A stretch of DNA of 7,173 nucleotides from an uncultured Flavobacteriales bacterium (GCA_913057815.1 CAJXOV010000112.1:1-7173), one strand, 5' to 3'; positions 1 through 6,244 are shown, counted from the first letter of the stretch. The notes: generated by a model not told the origin, from the letters alone. Translations and numbers: made by a program.

Positions 1-37
1 GAGGTCTCGTGGGCTCGGAGATGTGTATAAGAGACAG
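1..37 (+). other. Illumina Nextera Read-2 adapter left at the contig end (artefact)
   Basis: Bases 4-37 match the Nextera Read-2 transposase adapter, recognised from memory. The last 19 bases (19-37, AGATGTGTATAAGAGACAG) are the hyperactive Tn5 mosaic end and bases 4-18 are the GTCTCGTGGGCTCGG tail. Bases 1-3 are probably the end of the i7 index. This is library sequence, not a natural transposon end. Genomic sequence begins at about base 38, so nothing upstream of gene 1 beyond that point can be interpreted. Confidence 0.97.
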
Positions 38-109
38 ACAAGTACTACTTAAAAATAAAATTTCAACTACTGGTGTATATTTGTTCCGCAAGACTCATTT
101 AAGCCACGT

Positions 110-655
110 ATTCTGAAAAAAACAAGTTTTATATCACAGGCCTTTAAGAACATTAAATCTGTAGGAGCGCTGGCTCCTAGCTCTAAGTACCTGGTTAGCA
201 AAATGCTAAAACAAATAGATTTCTCTAAGAAAATTAGCATACTGGAACTTGGCCCTGGAACCGGTGTAGTTACTAAACAGATTTTAGATAAAATTACTTC
301 AGACTCTAACTTAGTTTGTTTAGAGTTAAATGAACAGTTCTGTAATGACTTAGCAGAACTAAAGGATAAAAACCTAGAGGTAATTCAAGGAAGTGCAGAA
401 GATATTGGTGATCTTTTTAAAACTCAAAGTTTTGATTATGTCGTTTCAGGTTTGCCCTTAGCTATCTTTAAAAAGGCATGTGTAAACGAAATATTAGATG
501 GGTGTGTCTCTTCTCTTAAAGAGGAAGGAAAGTACATTCAATTTCAATATTCGTTGGCTAGCAAAAAAACATTGCAACGCTATTTCTCTAAGGTAGACCT
601 CTCCTTAGCCGCTGTAAACCTACCTCCTGCAGTAGTTTACACCTGTTCTCTGTAA
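110..655 (+). CDS. Phospholipid N-methyltransferase-like SAM-dependent methyltransferase (COG3963 type), start codon uncertain
   Basis: A class I SAM-dependent methyltransferase of the PmtA/COG3963 type. Characterised members methylate phosphatidylethanolamine at the membrane face; the substrate here is inferred. Visible signatures are the SAM-binding motif ELGPGTG (245-265), the SGLPL motif (446-460) where other amino-methyltransferases have an NPPF-like motif, YIQFQYS (533-553) and a C-terminal NLPPAVVY (617-640), all typical of the family. The only in-frame ATG is at 203, but the frame stays open upstream to a stop at 56-58 and encodes FKNIKSVGALAPSSKYL (143-193), the family's conserved N-terminus. 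Coding therefore begins well before 203. The plausible starts are non-standard (ATT at 110 or CTG at 113), giving about 181 residues, close to the usual family size. A sequence error near the contig end or at the A7 run (116-122) is an alternative. Function class is fairly sure; the start is not. Confidence 0.8.
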   Translation: MLKKTSFISQAFKNIKSVGALAPSSKYLVSKMLKQIDFSKKISILELGPGTGVVTKQILDKITSDSNLVCLELNEQFCNDLAELKDKNLEVIQGSAEDIGDLFKTQSFDYVVSGLPLAIFKKACVNEILDGCVSSLKEEGKYIQFQYSLASKKTLQRYFSKVDLSLAAVNLPPAVVYTCSL

Positions 656-682
656 AAAAATAATTTCGGCTGTAACATTCTG

Positions 683-705
683 GAGAGTTAGTCCGTCATA
701 CTCTC
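683..705 (+). other. Small hairpin in the leader of the beta-barrel gene
   Basis: A perfect 6-bp inverted repeat, GAGAGT (683-688) and ACTCTC (700-705), encloses an 11-nt loop and ends 14 bp before the ATG at 720. No T-run follows, so it is not an intrinsic terminator for gene 1. It could be a leader structure or a protein site, or chance. A weak -7-like sequence, TAATTTCG (661-668, 7 of 8 to TAnnTTTG), lies just upstream, with no convincing -33 partner. Confidence 0.25.
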
Positions 706-719
706 AAATCAAACAAAAG

Positions 720-1523
720 ATGAAAATTTCAAGTTTAATCGTACTCTTCATTTCACTGAGTTTTTTAGGGCTAGCACAAGTTGAGGAAAACGAAACTGAT
801 ACTACTAAAATAGTACTAGGAGGAGGAAACGAATTAATCCTTATAAAAAAGACGGACTCTACACAGGATACAGATAGTGTTAAACCTAAAAATGTAGATG
901 ATGATTTTACATACTGGTCAGGAGTAGAATTAGGTTTCACAGGAATTTCTATGACTAACCAAGTAAAAAGTGACTATGAATGGTTCGAAATAGACAACGC
1001 CAAAAGTGTAGCGGTAAACCTAAACGTACTAGAGAAGAAAATTCCATTGATAAAACATTATTTAGGAATTAATACTGGACTCGGTTTTACATGGCAAGAT
1101 TATGTTTTTAATGATACATTAAGCATTATAAACATGAATGGAGATAGCTTAATAGCTATGAATGCCGACCCTATTAAGTTCAGTAAAAACAAACTTAAAA
1201 CAGGGTATTTAACTATTCCTTTAATCTTGGAAGTCAACACGAGCAAAACAAAAAGTAAAAACTTTCATATAGCAGCTGGGTTTATAGCTGGATGGAATTA
1301 TAGGCAACTTCTTAAGCAGCAGTATGAATTAAACGGAGATAAGGTTAAAAATAAAACCAAGGGTGATTTTAACGTGAATCCATGGTCTTTAGCACTAACC
1401 ACTAGGTTTGGATATGGTGACTTCAACATCTTTGCTAATGCAAACGTCACCAGCCTTTTTGAAGAAGACCAGGGTCCAGAGGCTTATCCTTTTACAGTAG
1501 GAGTTACTCTAGCCGCATTCTAA
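720..1523 (+). CDS. Outer-membrane beta-barrel protein (PorT-like fold)
   Basis: A 267-residue protein with a typical signal peptide: K2, a hydrophobic core to about residue 18, then a likely signal peptidase I cut after GLA and before Q20. An acidic, Asp/Thr-rich linker (about residues 21-62) follows, as in many Bacteroidota barrel proteins. The remainder alternates polar and hydrophobic residues in amphipathic strands (for example YWSGVELGFTGISM, the stretch starting TGYLTIPLILEV, and FHIAAGFIAGWNY). It ends in a strand terminating in Phe (VGVTLAAF), which fits a BAM-recognised C-terminal strand. This matches the outer-membrane beta-barrel family seen throughout Bacteroidota (PF13568-like), which includes the secretion protein PorT, but nothing assigns a specific role. 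It lies 64 bp after gene 1 and is followed by a strong terminator, so it ends its own transcription unit. The ATG choice is supported by the signal peptide. Confidence 0.82.
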   Translation: MKISSLIVLFISLSFLGLAQVEENETDTTKIVLGGGNELILIKKTDSTQDTDSVKPKNVDDDFTYWSGVELGFTGISMTNQVKSDYEWFEIDNAKSVAVNLNVLEKKIPLIKHYLGINTGLGFTWQDYVFNDTLSIINMNGDSLIAMNADPIKFSKNKLKTGYLTIPLILEVNTSKTKSKNFHIAAGFIAGWNYRQLLKQQYELNGDKVKNKTKGDFNVNPWSLALTTRFGYGDFNIFANANVTSLFEEDQGPEAYPFTVGVTLAAF

Positions 1524-1554
1524 AAAACATAAGTACGTTTCATTAATTTTGAGT

Positions 1555-1599
1555 TAGCGCTCTTCTTCGGTTTGGACGAAGCGGGGCGTTATCTTTTTT
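1555..1599 (+). terminator. Rho-independent terminator of the beta-barrel gene
   Basis: A long hairpin pairs 1555-1569 with 1577-1591 around a 7-nt loop. It has one mismatch (1564/1582) and three G-U pairs, a GC-rich middle (CGC pairing GCG), a CTTCG/CGAAG top, and is followed by a run of six T (1594-1599). It begins 31 bp after the stop of the beta-barrel gene. The T-run overlaps the last two bases of the convergent gene's stop codon. On the minus strand the hairpin is not followed by a T-run, so it should terminate mainly rightward transcription. Confidence 0.85.
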
Positions 1600-2293
1600 A
1601 GTGTTTTTCTTTATTATAAACACATCTAAAGCCTAAATCTACTCTTAAAGAATCATGTGACAGGGCCAATTCATAATCTGGTAAAAAACCTCCAGAGTTA
1701 TAATCACTTAAAAAGCTACCACTCTTCACGAAAAAATTTCCTTCCGCATCTTTAGAACTGGTCCACTCCCACACATTTCCATGTACATCATAGAGTCCGT
1801 TTGAATTCGGTGAAAATGACTTAACTGGAGAACTAACAGCGCTAAACCCATCTTTTCCTTCATCTTTAAATGGGAAAAAACCCTCCCAAATATTCCCGGG
1901 TATGTATTCACCCTGCGTCATTTTTTCCCATTCATCTACAGTAGGAAGCCTTCCGTTTAAAGCGTTGCAATAAGAGCACGCATCATCCCAACTCACCTGT
2001 ACAGCTGGAGATAAGCTATCCGAACCTACCATAGAATTAGGTTTTAAGTGCGTAGCCATTGAAGATTTTTCCCACCGTAAAGAGTCTAGGGAATACCACC
2101 ATCCAGTGGTGGAGTCTGAAGCTATTCTTATATCAAACTGATGCTTAAACCTCTCAAATTCAAAAGCAGTTACTTCGTGTTCATCTACCCAAATATTCAA
2201 TCCCTTTATAGAAACTACATCCTCAGGAATAGGGGTTTCACATCCTGATAAGATGATTAGTATAATTAGATATATTGAATTTTTTAAAGTCAT
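1598..2293 (-). CDS. SUMF1/formylglycine-generating-enzyme-fold lipoprotein, catalytic cysteines missing
   Basis: A 231-residue lipoprotein: a short basic start, a hydrophobic segment and the lipobox LSGC with Cys18 as the lipidated residue. The rest is a compact FGE-sulfatase (SUMF1, PF03781-like) domain: DEHEVTAFEFERF (37-49), VSWDDACSYCNALNGRLPT (100-118) followed by DEWEKM, GLYDVHGNVWEWTSS (166-180), KSGSF (190-194) and the closing LGFRC (220-224). True formylglycine-generating enzymes have two catalytic cysteines after the GGS motif. Here the aligned positions read Ser196 and about Gly201, so sulfatase-activating chemistry is unlikely. In Bacteroidota, non-catalytic SUMF1-domain lipoproteins include GldJ and GldK of gliding and type IX secretion, but this protein is shorter and is not clearly either. 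A structural or binding role at the envelope is inferred. It converges on the beta-barrel gene and diverges from the Dabb lipoprotein gene. Confidence 0.85.
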   Translation of the reverse strand: MTLKNSIYLIILIILSGCETPIPEDVVSIKGLNIWVDEHEVTAFEFERFKHQFDIRIASDSTTGWWYSLDSLRWEKSSMATHLKPNSMVGSDSLSPAVQVSWDDACSYCNALNGRLPTVDEWEKMTQGEYIPGNIWEGFFPFKDEGKDGFSAVSSPVKSFSPNSNGLYDVHGNVWEWTSSKDAEGNFFVKSGSFLSDYNSGGFLPDYELALSHDSLRVDLGFRCVYNKEKH

Positions 2294-2320
2294 TATCTTA
2301 GATCAACAAAAATCGATAAA
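2294..2320. promoter_or_regulatory. 27-bp divergent intergenic region
   Basis: Only 27 bp separate the start codons of the two divergent lipoprotein genes, so their promoters must overlap each other and probably the coding ends. On the minus strand, GATTTTTG (2314 down to 2307) matches the Bacteroidota -7 consensus TAnnTTTG at 7 of 8 positions. It would give the SUMF1 gene a leader of only a few nucleotides. I find no good -33 element, and no convincing -7 element for the rightward gene. Confidence 0.25.
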
Positions 2321-2719
2321 ATGAAAGTACTATCTACCTTTTTAATTTTGACTCTCTTTTCAAGCTGTTCTTACCATTACGAAGAAACTAATTCTACCGG
2401 TTATTCTGAAGGAGAGTTAGTCCACACCGTTATTCTTTCGCTGAAAGATGAAGTTACTCAAAACAGGAAAGAAAAGATAATCGAAATTTTAAAATCACTT
2501 AGTGATATTAAGGTTACTAAAGGACTTACGGTCTCGGAAAAAGCGGAAACTGAGGACAATAGAGCTAAGACTAATTATAACTTAGTGTTACAAATGTCTT
2601 TTAATGACCTAAAAGATCTTCATCTATACAGTGTGCACAGCTCCCATTTAGACGTGCGCTCTCAACTAAAACCTGATTTAGCCTCAGTGCCTGTGATTTA
2701 CGATTACTGGGTAAAATGA
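2321..2719 (+). CDS. Dabb-domain (stress-responsive alpha/beta barrel) lipoprotein
   Basis: A 132-residue protein starting with a lipoprotein signal: K2, a hydrophobic stretch, then LFSSC with Cys16 as the predicted lipidation site. Phe at -3 is unusual outside Bacteroidota. Residues 33-132 read as a Dabb domain (PF07876-like): an opening strand with the family His (ELVHTVILSLKD, His35), a helix, a central GLTVSEKAE strand, YNLVLQMSFNDLKDLHLY (86-103), the HSSH segment (106-109) and a closing PVIYDYWV strand. Dabb proteins are usually small dimeric cytoplasmic proteins with ferredoxin-like folds; some are enzymes in polyketide or aromatic metabolism and many have no known role. Envelope tethering is inferred from the lipobox. 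The gene is divergent from the SUMF1 lipoprotein gene and 66 bp upstream of the large methyltransferase. The domain call is fairly firm; the function is unknown. Confidence 0.8.
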   Translation: MKVLSTFLILTLFSSCSYHYEETNSTGYSEGELVHTVILSLKDEVTQNRKEKIIEILKSLSDIKVTKGLTVSEKAETEDNRAKTNYNLVLQMSFNDLKDLHLYSVHSSHLDVRSQLKPDLASVPVIYDYWVK

Positions 2720-2743
2720 ACGTAAAAAACCAACCATAACCTA

Positions 2744-2775
2744 TCGTGTTATAATTCGTACATTAAACCACACGA
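2744..2775. promoter_or_regulatory. Possible promoter/operator upstream of the large methyltransferase
   Basis: A perfect 6-bp inverted repeat, TCGTGT (2744-2749) and ACACGA (2770-2775), flanks TATAATTCG (2750-2758). That central sequence contains a TATAAT hexamer and resembles a -7 element lacking one T. The repeat ends 10 bp before the ATG at 2786. The placement could suit a regulator-binding site, but a 6-bp repeat in A/T-rich DNA can easily arise by chance. Confidence 0.22.
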
Positions 2776-2785
2776 ATAAACACCC

Positions 2786-4432
2786 ATGGAAACTATAGAA
2801 TTACTGCAAAAACCAGCGCTAACGAGAGATGATAAAGTGCTACTAAGAGGCCATATTTTCAAACACTTGGATGGAGTGGTCACTGTTTCTCCCGCTTTTG
2901 TATTGCATAAAAAAGGAGTTACTGATTACATTTTAGAACACAAAAAATTCAGTTTAGCAGATATTTCTCAAGCATTTAATGCCAACGAAGGTTACATGAA
3001 TGTAGCACTGCGAATATTCTGTGCCCAAGGGTGGTTGTCTCAAAAAATAGACAACAAAAAAAACAAAGTAGAATTTAGCACCAACAAAGATTCAAAATTT
3101 GCCTTCTCTCTATTTCATCTTTACCAAGATGCTTATGAGTTAGTAAAAACTCCAGCTTTTTTTAAAGATATTAAATTTAGAGATGATGGATGGGCTATTC
3201 TAGAAACCATGTTCGATAAATTCAGAAACAACTATGGTCTAACTCTGTCTTCTAAAGAATCAGAATTAAAAATACAGAAACAAGTATTAAAACACATCGA
3301 AGGAGTTATGGTAGGTCCTGTGATAGTTTCAATGGGAATGAGTGGAATGTTTCATAAATATTTCTCGATAGCTTCGTTTAGACCTGAGGAGTTTCACAAA
3401 GATCACACAAGGTTTAAATTGCTTTTAGATTTTCTAGCTGACCTTGGTTGGTTTACTAGAAAAAAGGAAACATATAGATTTTCAGAAGTAGGATTGTTCT
3501 TTGCAAAGCGAGCAAGCGCCTATGGGGTAACCGTTTCTTATATGCCGAACTTTAGAGCAGTGGATCAGCTGATTTTCGGAAATGCTAACGCACTCCGGGA
3601 TATCTCTAAAGGTTCTGATGAGCTTCATGTAGACCGAGAAATGAATGTGTGGGGAAGCGGTGGAGCTCACTCTACTTACTTCAAAAAAATAGATGAGGTA
3701 GTCCTAGATTTATTCAACAAGCCTATCCATGAACAACCTAAAGGGATTTTAGACATGGGTTGTGGAAACGGTGCATTGTTAGAACATATTTTTGATATCA
3801 TAGCTACACAAACTAAACGAGGAGAATTACTGGATGAGTATCCTTTATTCCTAGTAGGAGCTGACTTTAACAAAGCAGCCCTTAATGTCACCAGAGGAAA
3901 TTTAATACAGGCAGATATTTGGGCTAAGGTTATTTGGGGAGATATTGGTAGGCCTGAACTTTTGGCGGAAGATTTAAAAGAAGATTATGGAATTGATTTA
4001 GGTGACCTCTTGAATGTTCGTTCATTCTTAGATCACAACAGAGTTTGGACTGATGTAGAAAAAGTAGATGCGGGAAGAGTTTCCGAATCTGTAGGGTCTT
4101 TTGCGCATAGAGGAGTGAGAATCGATAATAATTCTGTGGAACAAAACCTAAAAGAACATTTCGAAAAGTGGACTCCATATGTGAAAAAATTCGGGCTTCT
4201 AGTCATAGAGTTGCACTCAATAAGTCCTGATCTTACTTCAGAAAACTTAGGAACTACAGCGGCCACGGCCTATGATGCCACTCATGGATTTTCAGATCAA
4301 TATATAGTGGAAATTCCAGTGTATTTAAAAGCAGCCGAAGAAGCAGGGTTAATTCCGGTGCCTAAACACCAGAGTAAATTTCCTAATAATGAGCTAGCTA
4401 CAGTAAGTATAAACTTGCTTAAAGGGTCTTAA
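2786..4432 (+). CDS. Large SAM-dependent methyltransferase with duplicated winged-helix-like N-terminus; SxtA/AprA MT-like
   Basis: A 548-residue soluble protein with no signal peptide. Two related modules form the N-terminal half (about 23-98 and 166-236): each has KH(L/I)(D/E)GV near its start (26-31 and 169-174) and a GW-x4-K-type hairpin near its end (GW at 82-83 and 221-222), like the winged-helix regions of small-molecule methyltransferases. The catalytic half has SAM motif I, ILDMGCGNG (321-329), an acidic strand end GADFN, VRSFLDHNR (411-419), VIELHS (473-478) and YDATHGFSDQY (496-506). From memory, the RSFLDH and DATHGFSDQY segments resemble the methyltransferase domains opening the saxitoxin (SxtA) and apratoxin (AprA) assembly lines. 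AprA MT1 was reported to be a mononuclear-iron-dependent C-methyltransferase. Asp, His and Gln in these segments are possible metal ligands, but I cannot assign them. No acyl-carrier, GNAT or ketosynthase domain is present, so the protein is free-standing. The substrate is unknown. The permease gene follows 94 bp downstream. Confidence 0.8.
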   Translation: METIELLQKPALTRDDKVLLRGHIFKHLDGVVTVSPAFVLHKKGVTDYILEHKKFSLADISQAFNANEGYMNVALRIFCAQGWLSQKIDNKKNKVEFSTNKDSKFAFSLFHLYQDAYELVKTPAFFKDIKFRDDGWAILETMFDKFRNNYGLTLSSKESELKIQKQVLKHIEGVMVGPVIVSMGMSGMFHKYFSIASFRPEEFHKDHTRFKLLLDFLADLGWFTRKKETYRFSEVGLFFAKRASAYGVTVSYMPNFRAVDQLIFGNANALRDISKGSDELHVDREMNVWGSGGAHSTYFKKIDEVVLDLFNKPIHEQPKGILDMGCGNGALLEHIFDIIATQTKRGELLDEYPLFLVGADFNKAALNVTRGNLIQADIWAKVIWGDIGRPELLAEDLKEDYGIDLGDLLNVRSFLDHNRVWTDVEKVDAGRVSESVGSFAHRGVRIDNNSVEQNLKEHFEKWTPYVKKFGLLVIELHSISPDLTSENLGTTAATAYDATHGFSDQYIVEIPVYLKAAEEAGLIPVPKHQSKFPNNELATVSINLLKGS

Positions 4433-4498
4433 TGTTATGAGGAAATTAAGGAATCTATAATAAAGAGGTTTCTTACATCACGCGTTGGAATAGTTCAC

Positions 4499-4506
4499 GA
4501 ACTTTG
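4499..4506 (+). promoter_or_regulatory. Weak -7-like promoter element upstream of the permease
   Basis: GAACTTTG matches the Bacteroidota -7 consensus TAnnTTTG at 7 of 8 positions and sits 20 bp before the ATG at 4527. I find no clear -33 TTTG at the usual distance. The 94-bp gap after the methyltransferase shows no terminator-like hairpin, so read-through from that gene is also possible. Confidence 0.22.
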
Positions 4507-4526
4507 CCTAGAAATTTATATCAATT

Positions 4527-6152
4527 ATGAATGACTACTTAGTGGACTATCCACTATTACTACTCTTTATAGTAGTTTCATTAGGTTACCTCATCGGTAA
4601 TTTTAAAATCAAGGGAAATGGTTTAGGAGTAGCTGCTGTATTATTTACAGGGTTAGCTTTCGGTGCGCTAGATCCTAGGTTTAGCATCCCACCTATCGTT
4701 TTTCAACTTGGCCTTTCCATTTTTGTTTATTCTGTAGGTTTAAGCTCAGGACCTGTATTCTTCAAAGCGTACAAAGAAAATGGGGCGCGGGATTTTCTGT
4801 TTGCCATGTCTATGCTTGTTCTTACTGGACTTACGGCTGCATTCTTTTGGTGGTTGTTTGACTTTTCTGCTGCTACCATTACTGGGGTTTATTCAGGAAG
4901 TACTACCAATACTGCTGCCTTAGCGGGTGTCATAGAATTTATAAATCAGTCGGGGCTATCGAATGCTGAAGGTTTAGAAAAAGAAGCTGTGATTGGGTAT
5001 ACTTTTAGTTATCCAATGGGTGTTTTGGGTGGGATTTTTGCCATCATCATCATGGAAAAACTCCTTAAAGTAGATTATCAAAAAGAGTTAGAATCTTTAA
5101 AAGACAAATTCCCTTTGGCAGATAAGCTTACCTCTGCTACTATTCGAATTACGAATAGTGAAATAGACGGGTTAAATGTTCGAGATCTTAAACATAAGTT
5201 TCAGCTTAATGTGTCGTTCGGAAGAGTATTTCAGCGAGAGAATATGAGCCTAGTTACATGGAGCACAACACTTCATAAGGGTGACGGACTGATAGCTGTG
5301 GGTGAGAAAAAAGAACTAGAGCGACTAACAACAATTTTAGGTGAACTTACACAGTCTCCTACATTGCATGATAAATCTAAGTATGACTCTAGAAGGATTT
5401 TTGTTTCGAATCCTGAAGTAACTGGAGTAACTATAGCTTCCCTGAATCTTGATGAAAAATTTGATGCTATTATCACTAGAATAAGAAGAGGAGATATAGA
5501 AATGGTAGCTACCGGAGAGACTGTTTTAGAACTAGGAGATAGGATTAGATTTATAGCTAGAAGAGAAGATTTAGTATCATTGAGTACACTCTTCGGAGAT
5601 TCGTACCAGCAGTCTAGTAAAGTAAACTTATTCTCTTTCGGGTTAGGAATAGGGCTGGGTTTATTGATAGGAAGCATCAGTATACCGTTGGGTTCTTATG
5701 GAGAATTTAAACTTGGTTATGCAGGAGGTCCACTTATAGCTGGACTTGTATTGGGTGCTCTGCGCAGAACAGGAAAGGTAGTGTGGACTATGAGTTATGG
5801 ATCTACTGTAACTCTACAACAAATGGGACTGATTTTACTACTGGCGTCTATAGGTATTGGATCTGGTTCAGCATTTATTGAGAGTATGGGAATGGACAAG
5901 ATTTGGGTGTTTTTAGCAGGAACAGGAGTTAGTTTGTTTACGGCTTTGGCCATATTATTAGTCGGTTATAAAATCATGAAAATGCCTTTCAGTCTGCTCA
6001 CGGGAATGGTAGCTAACCAACCAGCTATTTTAGATTTTGCCATGGAAAGGACAGGAAACAGAATTCCTATGTTTGGATTTTCTCAGATATTTCCGATAGC
6101 GCTAATTATGAAAATCGTGATTGCTCAGATACTGTTTATCGTGTTGAGTTGA
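4527..6152 (+). CDS. AspT/YidE-type membrane permease with two TrkA-C domains
   Basis: A 541-residue inner-membrane transporter of the aspartate:alanine exchanger (AspT/YidE/YbjL, COG2985) family. Two homologous membrane halves flank a cytoplasmic region. The N-half (about 1-180) carries FQLGLSIFVYSVGLSSGP (59-76) and a GVYSGSTTNTAALAG motif (120-134). The C-half (about 368-541) carries the matching QQMGLILLLASIGIGSG (431-447) and GMVANQPAIL (493-502). Between them lie two TrkA-C (RCK-C) type domains, about 204-273 and 289-360, each with the pattern of an early EI/V-x-G-x-x-(L/I) strand and a closing GD-x-(L/I) strand (HKGDGLIAVG and ELGDRIRFIA). Its length is normal for the family and both halves look intact. 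AspT exchanges aspartate for alanine, but most relatives have no known substrate, so none is named. A second ATG four bases downstream is out of frame. Confidence 0.9.
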   Translation: MNDYLVDYPLLLLFIVVSLGYLIGNFKIKGNGLGVAAVLFTGLAFGALDPRFSIPPIVFQLGLSIFVYSVGLSSGPVFFKAYKENGARDFLFAMSMLVLTGLTAAFFWWLFDFSAATITGVYSGSTTNTAALAGVIEFINQSGLSNAEGLEKEAVIGYTFSYPMGVLGGIFAIIIMEKLLKVDYQKELESLKDKFPLADKLTSATIRITNSEIDGLNVRDLKHKFQLNVSFGRVFQRENMSLVTWSTTLHKGDGLIAVGEKKELERLTTILGELTQSPTLHDKSKYDSRRIFVSNPEVTGVTIASLNLDEKFDAIITRIRRGDIEMVATGETVLELGDRIRFIARREDLVSLSTLFGDSYQQSSKVNLFSFGLGIGLGLLIGSISIPLGSYGEFKLGYAGGPLIAGLVLGALRRTGKVVWTMSYGSTVTLQQMGLILLLASIGIGSGSAFIESMGMDKIWVFLAGTGVSLFTALAILLVGYKIMKMPFSLLTGMVANQPAILDFAMERTGNRIPMFGFSQIFPIALIMKIVIAQILFIVLS

Positions 6153-6157
6153 CTTTT

Positions 6158-6185
6158 TTAGACTTAAGACGTTAGACATAAGACT
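6158..6185 (+). repeat. Tandem heptamer array, T(T/A)AGACN x 4
   Basis: Four directly adjacent 7-nt units follow the permease stop codon: TTAGACT (6158-6164), TAAGACG (6165-6171), TTAGACA (6172-6178) and TAAGACT (6179-6185). The core T(T/A)AGAC is kept in every unit and only the seventh base varies freely. An inverted copy, AGTCTAA, lies at 6238-6244. It is too degenerate to be a simple microsatellite and too short to be a CRISPR. Confidence 0.75.
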
Positions 6186-6244
6186 CTTTTTGTTTGTACG
6201 CTCAAGGTCCTTTATGGATGGCCTTAAACCCCGTATGAGTCTAA
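6179..6244. repeat. Imperfect nested inverted repeat between convergent genes
   Basis: The outer arms TAAGACTC (6179-6186) and GAGTCTAA (6237-6244) pair at 7 of 8 positions. Inside them, AAGGTC (6204-6209) pairs with GGCCTT (6220-6225), including one G-U, around a 10-nt loop. The DNA between the two stems pairs poorly, so this may be two independent small stems. Neither strand has a T-run directly after the inner stem, so it is not a classical terminator. Confidence 0.35.

Noticed and set aside
19..37. Tn5 mosaic end suggesting a natural transposon terminus
   Set aside because: It is continuous with the Nextera Read-2 tail (4-18) at the extreme contig edge, so it is library adapter, not a mobile element.
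704..940. Minus-strand 78-codon open frame overlapping the start of the beta-barrel gene
   Set aside because: It is antisense to the signal peptide and linker of a well-supported gene, and its Ser-rich composition comes from the opposite strand's Asp/Glu/Thr codons.
1598..2293. Active formylglycine-generating enzyme (sulfatase activator)
   Set aside because: The catalytic cysteine pair is absent and no sulfatase gene is visible nearby.
682..2423. Exact 13-bp repeat GGAGAGTTAGTCC at 682-694 and 2411-2423
   Set aside because: One copy is a gene leader and the other lies in Dabb coding sequence. A single 13-bp match is not surprising among all pairs of positions in about 7 kb, and the flanks do not match.
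3482..4266. Several minus-strand open frames of 62-82 codons inside the large methyltransferase
   Set aside because: They are antisense to strongly conserved methyltransferase motifs and have no domain, signal or start-site support.
5273..5677. 134-codon open frame on the minus strand inside the permease gene
   Set aside because: It is antisense to the TrkA-C region of a clear transporter gene, has low-complexity Ser/Pro/Ile composition and no recognisable domain.
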